Assembly: GCA_903892355.1 (NCBI GenBank)
Contig: CAITIE010000139.1
Coordinates: 1-61,063, forward strand
Source: an uncultured Pirellula sp.
GTDB taxonomy: Bacteria; Planctomycetota; Planctomycetia; Pirellulales; Pirellulaceae
Direction: 5' to 3'
Length of the DNA stretch: 61,063 nucleotides
The notes below the pieces were generated by a model. It ran no database searches and was not told the origin of the DNA. It saw only the letters and a program-made list of their open reading frames with translations. Of this stretch, positions 54,875 through 61,063 are shown one piece after another (the stretch's first letter is position 1; every line of letters starts with the position of its first letter). The position numbers and the translations under genes were made by a program.

Positions 54875-55440
54875 GGTTCTCGTATCTCATTTAAATTGAA
54901 GGACGGAAAGCTCGACCGGACCCTTTGCGAGGGGTGCGACGCGAATGCATCTAAGTTACCCGAAATTTCCTCGGCATGCGATTGCTTTGCAAATTGCGCC
55001 CCCCAGGTGACTCTGCGCGGCAACTCGCCCCTTCATTGCTAGCGTTCGAGCATTTTCGTTTTCAGGAAATTTTTTCTCGAATTGCGCAGTTTGACCAAAG
55101 GTGTCAGCGACTAGATCACTATTACCCGTGTCCTAAGCAGACGCAGTCAGCGTGCTTCGATGGCGGCAGTTTGAACAGCCACCTTGGAACCGAGGCTGAC
55201 GGAATAGTTGTCTCGATCTGAGAAAACCCATCATCAAATCGAAATGACAGTGTCTGCGGGCGGATCCAAGCTGGGTCGGTTTTGAAAAAAGTGGTGGACC
55301 TTAGGCCTCTTTTTGAAAAACTTTCCCAACCAGAGACCGGAAAACGCGAATGAACTTGAGTGAAAACTGCTCAAACCCTCGATTTTTCGGGAATTGGTTC
55401 GAATTGGAACTGGGATTGCATAGGGATGTAATTCCAACGG
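54875..55440. other. Long divergent intergenic region
   Basis: About 570 bp between the ThuA-like gene and the structured element upstream of csrA. No open frame here has a family signal. An 81-codon frame from 54976 has no good ribosome binding site and odd composition. It should hold divergent promoters. Confidence 0.45.
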
Positions 55441-55500
55441 GCCGAGTTCGACAAAGTTGTCTGACACGAGATTGCGTAAGAGCAGTTACGCAAACTCGGC
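55441..55500 (+). promoter_or_regulatory. Three-way-junction element upstream of csrA
   Basis: Nested inverted repeats: outer stem gccgagt/actcggc (55441-55447 with 55494-55500), inner stem ttgcgtaa/ttacgcaa (55472-55479 with 55486-55493), and between them a small stem gaca/tgtc (55450-55453 with 55458-55461). Together they can fold into a three-way junction ending 63 bases before the csrA start. The ttgcgtaa palindrome could instead be a protein operator. Either would control csrA. Confidence 0.45.
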
Positions 55501-55563
55501 AGCGGCGAACGTCGAAGCCGTTTGTTAAAAAGTGGTTTCAAAACATCAGGGAGGACTAGAAAA

Positions 55564-55899
55564 ATGCTAGTACTAAGTCGAAAAGAAGGCGAACGAATCG
55601 TGATTGGAGACAATATCACCTTGGTGGTTTCCAAGGTGAGTGGGAACCGGGTCACGATTGGGATCGAAGCTCCACGCGAGGTCAAAGTGGTTCGGGGCGA
55701 GTTGGAGGACAGCGGCCGGAAAACCGCCTCCGAGCATTCTGCGATGCATCAGCAACTGGCTGTTGCGGCTGGAATCATGGCTTCGGGAAATCTTCCAGAG
55801 GGGAGCCACGAGTCCGGAAGCTTCGAGCCATCGGTGAAGCGTGCGACACTTCGCGAATTTGCCGCAACCGTGCTTCCTATGCATCGTCAAGTTGGATAA
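55564..55899 (+). CDS. csrA: Carbon storage regulator CsrA, extended
   Basis: CsrA is a dimeric RNA-binding protein that blocks or changes translation by binding GGA motifs near ribosome binding sites. The first 60 residues are canonical (MLVLSRKEGERIVIGDNITLV, then VSGNRVTIGIEAP and VKVVRGEL). The protein is 111 residues long against a usual 60-75, with a Ser/His/Ala-rich extension of about 50 residues. The leader has GGGAGGA just ahead of the ATG, containing GGA, so autoregulation is plausible. A structured element lies further upstream. Flagellar or other classic neighbours are absent. Confidence 0.95.
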   Translation: MLVLSRKEGERIVIGDNITLVVSKVSGNRVTIGIEAPREVKVVRGELEDSGRKTASEHSAMHQQLAVAAGIMASGNLPEGSHESGSFEPSVKRATLREFAATVLPMHRQVG

Positions 55900-56210
55900 C
55901 GCGGTGGGTCCTTTGCTGTATCTCGATCCCACCAGAGACTATCGCTTTACCGCGCTAGCTCCATCAAACGCACTATCGGCAAAGAGTTGTTGGCTCGTGA
56001 CTATCACGAATCAACATGCTCAAGTAGTAGCGTTTCAACGAAACTGGGGTTCCATCCTCAGCGAGTAATCGCATACGCGTGTCGAACCTCTCTCGATGGG
56101 AGTTGCGAGCACGATCGGCTCGCTGAGGTTCGCGGTTTCGAGTTAAACGGTTAGATTGGTCTCGATGACTCTCTCTTCGATCCTTGTTGTTCCCAGTAAC
56201 TTTGCGAGAT
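55900..56210. other. csrA 3' flank with a structured segment
   Basis: No gene seen. At 56083-56132 are nested inverted repeats: cgaacctc/gaggttcg (56083-56090 with 56125-56132), gcgagc/gctcgc (56105-56110 with 56118-56123), and a weak stem tctc/ggga between. There is no T run, so it is not an obvious intrinsic terminator; it may be an RNA structure or a bidirectional stop between csrA and convergent xseA. Confidence 0.35.
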
Positions 56211-56247
56211 CCGGTCTCTCATCACTCCGGTCTCTCATCACTCCGGT
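56211..56247. repeat. 16-bp duplication at the xseA stop
   Basis: Unit ccggtctctcatcact at 56211-56226 and 56227-56242, plus a 5-bp partial. The second copy covers the xseA stop codon. Confidence 0.85.
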
Positions 56248-57569
56248 TTCACCGTGACAACTTGACTCCGTATTTCTCCGCTACCTACGCGGGTTCGAAG
56301 CATCGATCCAACGGAGACTTGCGACGCGTCGCTCACAATCTGTCCACTCGGCTCCAGTGTTGTCAGTGAGTATCCTCGAGCCAACGTCTTGAGCGGACTA
56401 ATGGACTCCAATCGACTAGCTAGCTTCTCGAATTGGTGTTTCCTAAGATCCATGCTTCTCGCGACAGCATCTTCCACCATCCGTTCGAACTCATCGAGAC
56501 GCTGTGTCGGTGTATCGAACATGCGTTCCGGGTTGCTGAGCACTGGTCTTGACGCGAGCCCTTTCAACCGAGTGTCCAGCTCACGAACTTTATGATTCAT
56601 CACCATAGCCACGCGAGACTGGAGTGAAAGGATCGTTTCGGCAATCTCATCGCGATTGGGCACGACTCGCTCGGCCGCTTCGGAGGGTGTTAAGGCTCGC
56701 ACATCCGAGGCTAAATCGCACAGTGTCACATCGATCTCGTGACCAACCGCCGAAACAACAGGGATCGGCGAGGCGACGACCGCCCTCACCACGGGCTCCT
56801 CGTTGAACGCCCATAGATCCTCGATGGATCCTCCACCTCGACCGACGATCAAAATGTCCAGGGGAGGCATGATCCTTCCTGCGAGTTCGATTCCTTGGGC
56901 GATTTCCGCCGCCGCCCCCTCCCCTTGAACCTTGGCAGGAATCACAAGAACGTTGGTTTGCGGCCACCGTCTGCGAAGGACTTCCAAGAAGTCGTGAATC
57001 GCGGCACCGTGTGGGCTGGTCACAAATCCAATCCGACTCGGAAACTTGGGGAGTGGTCGTTTTCGCTCCGATCGGAACAAACCCTCTGCTTCCAGCTTGG
57101 CATAAAGCTTACGAAACGCGATCTGCAACGGCCCGAGTCCTTGTGGCTCGATCTTTTGCACCACGATTTGGTAGGAACCTCGTGGCCCATAGACATCAAG
57201 CTTGCCCGTGCACAGAACCGCCATCCCTTCGCGAATGTCGAATCGGCATCGTTCCCAAGTGGATCGCCATATCACGGCGCTGATTTGGTTGCTGGCATCC
57301 TTGAGGGTCAAATACAAATGCCCAGCGCCCGACTTCGTGATGCTGCCAACTTCCGCAATCAGAGCAAAACTCGGTATCGATTGCTCCAGGGCGGCCTTGA
57401 TCCATGCGTTGAGTTCCGACACCGAGAGGGCTGTGTTTTCTCGCTCTTTGGAGGTCCCCTTTGAGCTCGCTGAACGTGTCTCTGACGGGTTGCCATCGAG
57501 AGCAATGCGCTTTCGCTTGGCCTCGGCAAAGAACTCGTCAGCTTCATCTCCCCAAAGGAATCCGGTCAC
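56238..57569 (-). CDS. xseA: Exonuclease VII large subunit XseA
   Basis: The large subunit of exonuclease VII, which degrades single-stranded DNA. The 443-residue product has an N-terminal OB-fold domain (SVSELNAWIKAALEQS, FALIAEVGSITKSGAGHLYLTLKD), the catalytic core with RIGFVTSPHGAAIHDFLEVLRRRWP, ILIVGRGGGSIEDLWAFNEE and VVSAVGHEIDVTLCDLASDVRA, and a long coiled-coil C-terminus. The GTG at 57569 overlaps the stop of the upstream acyltransferase gene (GTGA), which sets the start; the longer frame lies inside that gene. The small subunit gene xseB is not seen nearby. Confidence 0.95.
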   Translation of the reverse strand: MTGFLWGDEADEFFAEAKRKRIALDGNPSETRSASSKGTSKERENTALSVSELNAWIKAALEQSIPSFALIAEVGSITKSGAGHLYLTLKDASNQISAVIWRSTWERCRFDIREGMAVLCTGKLDVYGPRGSYQIVVQKIEPQGLGPLQIAFRKLYAKLEAEGLFRSERKRPLPKFPSRIGFVTSPHGAAIHDFLEVLRRRWPQTNVLVIPAKVQGEGAAAEIAQGIELAGRIMPPLDILIVGRGGGSIEDLWAFNEEPVVRAVVASPIPVVSAVGHEIDVTLCDLASDVRALTPSEAAERVVPNRDEIAETILSLQSRVAMVMNHKVRELDTRLKGLASRPVLSNPERMFDTPTQRLDEFERMVEDAVARSMDLRKHQFEKLASRLESISPLKTLARGYSLTTLEPSGQIVSDASQVSVGSMLRTRVGSGEIRSQVVTVKPE

Positions 57570-58321
57570 GACAGAATCCCCAACGAGAGGTTTGGTTCGG
57601 CAGATGCATGCGGCGCTGCGAACAAGGCGCGCTCGTTTTCCCGAGGTAGTCCATCCATTGCCCAGCATTCGGCTTCACTAGTGAGGGAATGCATCACCTG
57701 CTCCACGTAGGTACGATACTCCTCGACGCTCCGATCATCCAGTTTTCGTCGCACCTGAATCTTGGGCCCGAGAATCATTCGAGCCCGTGTACCCATTCGG
57801 GGCACACCAAATCGATCCCACGTTCTCAATCGATACGGACTATGGTAGCCACATCCTACCGGGATCAAAGGCATCTGGAGCAATGAAGATAGTTGGATGC
57901 AACCGGGCGACATCTGACGTCGAGGCCCTCGCGGACCGTCGGGTGTCAGTACCAAACTCGTTTCTTTGTGGGCTTTTCGGTATTGCAGAATGGCCTTGAT
58001 TCCACCGTGCGAGGTCGACCCGCGAACCGTCTTGAACCCGAAGTTCTCAACGATTTCGCTAAACCAAAACGCATCCCGATGCTGGCTGACCAAAAGCGTC
58101 ATATCGCTTCCACGACGCGTCGCCGCCGGGAGCAAAATGTACTCGTGCCAAAGGATGTAAAGTGCAGGGCGATCGAAGCCTTGGAGAGCTACGTCGCTCT
58201 TGGGTTCATAATCCGCGATACGGGTATCCACCGTCCGCATCCATGCCTTGAGGGTCATGCCTAAAAACGTGGCGAGCATTCGAATCGAGTACGATTGAAT
58301 CCTTCGTTTGTTCAACCTCAT
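57566..58321 (-). CDS. DUF374 lysophospholipid acyltransferase-like
   Basis: A 251-residue member of the DUF374 family, relatives of lauroyl/lysophospholipid acyltransferases and probably active on lipid A-type or phospholipid precursors at the membrane. Family features: ALYILWHEYILLP with catalytic-type His, MTLLVSQHRDAFWFSEIVENFGFKTVRGSTSHGG, LVLTPDGPRGPRR and PLIPVGCGY. It is coupled to xseA by a GTGA overlap, and dapF ends 38 bp upstream on the same strand, so dapF, this gene and xseA may form one operon. Confidence 0.9.
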   Translation of the reverse strand: MRLNKRRIQSYSIRMLATFLGMTLKAWMRTVDTRIADYEPKSDVALQGFDRPALYILWHEYILLPAATRRGSDMTLLVSQHRDAFWFSEIVENFGFKTVRGSTSHGGIKAILQYRKAHKETSLVLTPDGPRGPRRQMSPGCIQLSSLLQMPLIPVGCGYHSPYRLRTWDRFGVPRMGTRARMILGPKIQVRRKLDDRSVEEYRTYVEQVMHSLTSEAECWAMDGLPRENERALFAAPHASAEPNLSLGILS

Positions 58322-58359
58322 GGCTACACCAATCCGACTCCGTTCTCTTTGGCCAATGA

Positions 58360-59262
58360 TTACTTATAGTTGTAATTACCTGTAAAAACCTCCACGGCGG
58401 GTCCGGTCATGAACACGTGCCCGCTGGCTTCATCCCAATGAAGCATCAGATCTCCGCCGGTTAGATGATTAAGGATCTTGCGATCGGTCCGACCGGTCAA
58501 AACTCCAGCCACACAGACGGCGCTGGCGCCGGTTCCACAAGCCCACGTTTCACCGGAACCACGTTCCCAAGTCCGCTGGCGAACTTCGCCGCTTGCCAGC
58601 ACCTCGACAAACTCGACATTGGTCCTTTTCGGAAATCGCTCGTCCTTTTCAATGAGCGGACCTATACCCAGCACCAACTCATCGGTCGCTTCGGGAACAA
58701 AGATGACGCAGTGCGGATTCCCCATAGAGACGCAGGTACCGAACAACGTGTGCCCTTTGTATTCCAGTTTGTGATTGACTACTTGCTGATCCGCACTCTC
58801 TAACGTGGTCGGGATCTCGGCCGCGAGCAACCGTGGTTTACCCATATCCACGGTAACTTGGTCAACGTTCCCGTTTTGAACCTGCAATTCGAGTTTGAGA
58901 ACACCGGCACCCGTCTCGATCGCCAAAGATGGTTTTCGAGCGATCCCTGAATCGTGCACGTATTTCGCAACACAGCGAATGCCATTCCCGCACATTTCCG
59001 ATTCACTCCCATCGGCATTGAACATCCTCATCCGAGCATCCGCGTGGTCGGATGGTAGAATTGCGATGATTCCATCTCCCCCAACACCAAACCGCCGGTG
59101 GGACATAGCGATGGCGAGCTGCTCTAGGTCACTGGGGAGTTTTTGAGTGAAGCCGTCTACATAGACGTAATCGTTTCCGGCACCATGCATCTTCGTAAAT
59201 TTGATCTCGGTCACATCGTCCTCCGCAACGGGATCGGTCTCGTACTGCGTCCTCGACATCAA
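58360..59262 (-). CDS. dapF: Diaminopimelate epimerase DapF
   Basis: DapF converts LL- to meso-diaminopimelate for lysine and peptidoglycan synthesis. The 300-residue product has the two catalytic cysteines in CGNGIRC (Cys91) and ACGTGAS (Cys242), with MHGAGNDYV near 25-33, RRFGVGGDG and [10 protein letters not shown]. It has about 17 extra N-terminal residues, so a start nearer [11 protein letters not shown] is possible. It precedes the DUF374 gene by 38 bp. Its presence supports a Dap-based pathway in this organism. Confidence 0.97.
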   Translation of the reverse strand: MMSRTQYETDPVAEDDVTEIKFTKMHGAGNDYVYVDGFTQKLPSDLEQLAIAMSHRRFGVGGDGIIAILPSDHADARMRMFNADGSESEMCGNGIRCVAKYVHDSGIARKPSLAIETGAGVLKLELQVQNGNVDQVTVDMGKPRLLAAEIPTTLESADQQVVNHKLEYKGHTLFGTCVSMGNPHCVIFVPEATDELVLGIGPLIEKDERFPKRTNVEFVEVLASGEVRQRTWERGSGETWACGTGASAVCVAGVLTGRTDRKILNHLTGGDLMLHWDEASGHVFMTGPAVEVFTGNYNYK

Positions 59263-59388
59263 CGACGCAGGGGTTAAGAATTGAAAGCGTTATCGAATCA
59301 TCGGCCGGACATTTGACGCCCGCTCGCCAATCGCTTGAATGTCAAACCGAGGCTCATCGCATCGGTGAACAAACTGGGGGTGCAGTAC

Positions 59389-60063
59389 TTACTTAGGAAG
59401 CAGCCCGAGTGCCGCGGCCGATGGGCGAGCGATCACATGGCATGCAATCAATTTACCAAGCCCTTCAACTTTGGGTTTGGCTGCTTCGACGGCGGCGGTC
59501 ACGGCAGCGACATCCCCGCGCACCACGACGGTAACGTACCCTCCACCGAGTTTCTCTTTGCCAACGACTTCCACAGACGCAGCTTTGCAGGCTGTATCGA
59601 TGGCTTCAAAAACAGCCGTGAATCCTTGGGTTTCAATAAATCCTAACGCTTGGCCGGCATTGCTGGCATTCGACATGAGTTCTTCTTCCGATCGAGGTGT
59701 TTTGACGACGTTTTGTTCGATAAGAACATTGTATTCCGAGGGGCTCAAGATCGCTCGCAGGGCATCTCGATCCGGACTGTGGATCCAATGCGCCGCTCGA
59801 TCCTGCCCCATCCCTTTTGCGACCTTGGAACCAACCTCCACTGCGGACTGAACGTCGCTGGGCGAACCGGTGATCTTGATCACGGCCCCGAGCATGTCGT
59901 TCCACTCCGCTTGCAGGATGGTGACATTCGCGGCTTTGCACATCGCGTCGCACGCAACCATTCCAGCCGTCCAACCGTTGGTCTCAACGATTCCGATCGA
60001 GATCAGACCACCGGCGTGGCCGTCTCCCCAGTCGTTGGCGTTCGTCAAGCTGCTTGCGGCCAT
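59389..60063 (-). CDS. Tandem BMC-domain shell protein
   Basis: A 224-residue protein with two bacterial microcompartment shell domains in tandem (BMC-T type). The first (about 17-105) reads GGLISIGIVETNGWTAGMVACDAMCKAANV and ends KGMGQDRAAHWIHSP; the second (about 139-220) reads LGFIETQGFTAVFEAIDTACKAASVEVVGKEKLGGGYVTVVVRGDVAAV. BMC-T proteins form pseudohexameric trimers in microcompartment shells. No enzymes, BMC-H or BMC-P genes lie nearby in this window, so it looks like an orphan. It follows the Tat sugar isomerase gene by 21 bp and may be cotranscribed with it. Confidence 0.93.
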   Translation of the reverse strand: MAASSLTNANDWGDGHAGGLISIGIVETNGWTAGMVACDAMCKAANVTILQAEWNDMLGAVIKITGSPSDVQSAVEVGSKVAKGMGQDRAAHWIHSPDRDALRAILSPSEYNVLIEQNVVKTPRSEEELMSNASNAGQALGFIETQGFTAVFEAIDTACKAASVEVVGKEKLGGGYVTVVVRGDVAAVTAAVEAAKPKVEGLGKLIACHVIARPSAAALGLLPK

Positions 60064-60084
60064 AAAACGATTTTCCCGTTGAAG

Positions 60085-61026
60085 CTACGAATCCATGTCA
60101 CGAAGGTGCTGTTTCAGTATTTGAACCCACTTTGGAATCGCTTCCAGCGGAGGCTCGGCGGCTTCGTATTCCAAAGCTACCCAGCCACTATAGCTTGATT
60201 CCGACAATAGTCGAAGGACCCTCGGCAAATCCGCCATTTCTTGCTTGCCATTCGGGAACATTTCAACCTTCAATTGCGCATTTACCGCGTAGGGGGCTAT
60301 TTGAGCCAATTCGGCGTAGGGATCGGCGCTGGATCTGAAATTCCCCGAATCGAGATTAATCCCGATGCCCTTGGATTTTACCCGATGGATGATCTCCAAA
60401 AGCCCCTCCGCTTGGGCGGTCACCCCACCATGATTTTCGAGGCCCAAGTACATTCCTCGTGTTGCCGCATAATCGCCCACCTCATCGACCGCAGCAACGC
60501 ACCTCGCGATGGTACTCTCCCACGAATCCCCTTTAGGCTGACTCCCTGCAAAGATCCTGATCACGTTCGCACCGAGAATCGCATAACGATCGATCCAAAG
60601 TTTAGCAGCCTCGATATCCTTCCGAACTTTGGCAGGGTCCGATTGGCAAAAATCGTTCGCAATGGCGCCTCCGGTGACAACAACGCCTCTGCGATGGCAA
60701 TGCGATTTGAGTTGATTCAAGTACTCCGTCGTCACGTCAGCCGGGAAGTAGTAACTGGTAAGTTCCGCGCCGGGGACACCGAGTTGATGGCAATAATCGA
60801 CGAAACGAAACATGTCCCATCCCTCGCGATTTCCTTTCAAGAGATCGCGCAGCGAATATGCCGCAAGACTTAACCGCAATCTTCCAGGCTTTGGCCGATC
60901 GAACGGGTCGATGGCGAACGCCATTTTGGAACGATTCGAGGTTTCACCTGCCGCGATCGCCATCGCTATTCCAAACGCGCCCCCTTTAGAAACAAAATTT
61001 CGTCGAGTGATCGATTGTCGAATCAT
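60085..61026 (-). CDS. Tat-exported sugar isomerase/epimerase-like protein
   Basis: A 313-residue protein of the xylose isomerase-like TIM-barrel family. The N-terminus has a twin-arginine signal (TRRNFVSKGGAFGIAMAIAA). Barrel motifs include LSLAAYSLRDLL, GAELTSYYFP, VIRIFAGS, GLENHGG with metal-type Glu and His, INLDSGN with metal-type Asp, and a C-terminal WVALEYEAAEP. The family acts on sugars or inositols; the exact substrate is not known. It lies just upstream of the tandem-BMC gene, 21 bp apart, near the end of the window. Confidence 0.9.
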   Translation of the reverse strand: MIRQSITRRNFVSKGGAFGIAMAIAAGETSNRSKMAFAIDPFDRPKPGRLRLSLAAYSLRDLLKGNREGWDMFRFVDYCHQLGVPGAELTSYYFPADVTTEYLNQLKSHCHRRGVVVTGGAIANDFCQSDPAKVRKDIEAAKLWIDRYAILGANVIRIFAGSQPKGDSWESTIARCVAAVDEVGDYAATRGMYLGLENHGGVTAQAEGLLEIIHRVKSKGIGINLDSGNFRSSADPYAELAQIAPYAVNAQLKVEMFPNGKQEMADLPRVLRLLSESSYSGWVALEYEAAEPPLEAIPKWVQILKQHLRDMDS

Positions 61027-61063
61027 GGAATGGCTCTCCCCTTTCTATTCCCACTAAAACCTC

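Noticed and set aside
54976-55221. Small gene of 81 codons in the ThuA-csrA gap
   Set aside because: No ribosome binding site, no signal peptide or pattern, and Cys/Gln-rich random-looking composition.

Overview
The window looks like chromosomal DNA of a planctomycete, most likely of the Pirellulaceae/Pirellulales type. The inference rests on gene content: a DUF1080 protein, a ThuA-like protein, DUF2891, a Tat-exported sugar isomerase, a YncE/phosphoesterase protein, a carotenoid oxygenase, a DUF4175-type giant protein, squalene-oxidase-repeat proteins, an orphan tandem-BMC shell protein and many secreted proteins of unknown function. About 43 protein genes are supported on both strands. I saw no rRNA, tRNA, CRISPR array, prophage or insertion sequence.

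Layout. 0-7 kb: di-haem cytochrome c lipoprotein, SpoU methyltransferase, DHDPS-like lyase, a secreted Cys/Ala/Pro-rich protein with its own terminator, then a leftward carotenoid oxygenase / GNAT / CYTH operon linked by ATGA overlaps. 7-16 kb: ftsY, a membrane MutS-like ATPase, a BtuF-like binding protein, a PQQ-propeller protein, an OmpR-type two-component pair and a DUF1080 protein. 16-21 kb: three poorly characterised envelope proteins, including a long Gly/Asn-rich TPR protein. 21-32 kb: queC, an ABC-2 exporter pair, a large unknown protein, a DUF2891 protein, a PhzF-family isomerase, a Ycf48/BNR-type propeller and a large YncE-phosphoesterase. 32-35.6 kb: one gene that fuses all three parts of the AmmeMemoRadiSam system. 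36-45 kb: a five-gene rightward cassette in which every junction overlaps. 45.2-47.7 kb: a leftward cassette with a TIGR04222-type membrane protein bearing a Cys/Gly tail, a DUF692 (MNIO) enzyme and a small partner protein. 48-61 kb: mostly core metabolism and housekeeping (acyltransferase, galE, xerD/C, ribD, csrA, xseA, DUF374 acyltransferase, dapF), with a macro-domain protein, a ThuA-like protein, the tandem-BMC protein and a sugar isomerase.

The best candidates for undescribed biology are: (1) the MNIO cassette, whose likely substrate is the nine-cysteine C-terminal tail of the membrane protein encoded just upstream; (2) the single-chain AmmeMemoRadiSam fusion, which has an extra unrecognised domain of about 190 residues; (3) the five-gene coupled envelope cassette; and (4) a segment upstream of csrA that can fold as a three-way junction. 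A recurring pattern is short tandem duplications, mostly 15-22 bp, many of them at or just beyond the 3' ends of genes.

Limits: all names come from reading translated sequence for motifs. No database search or structure prediction was run, so family assignments without clear catalytic motifs are tentative.
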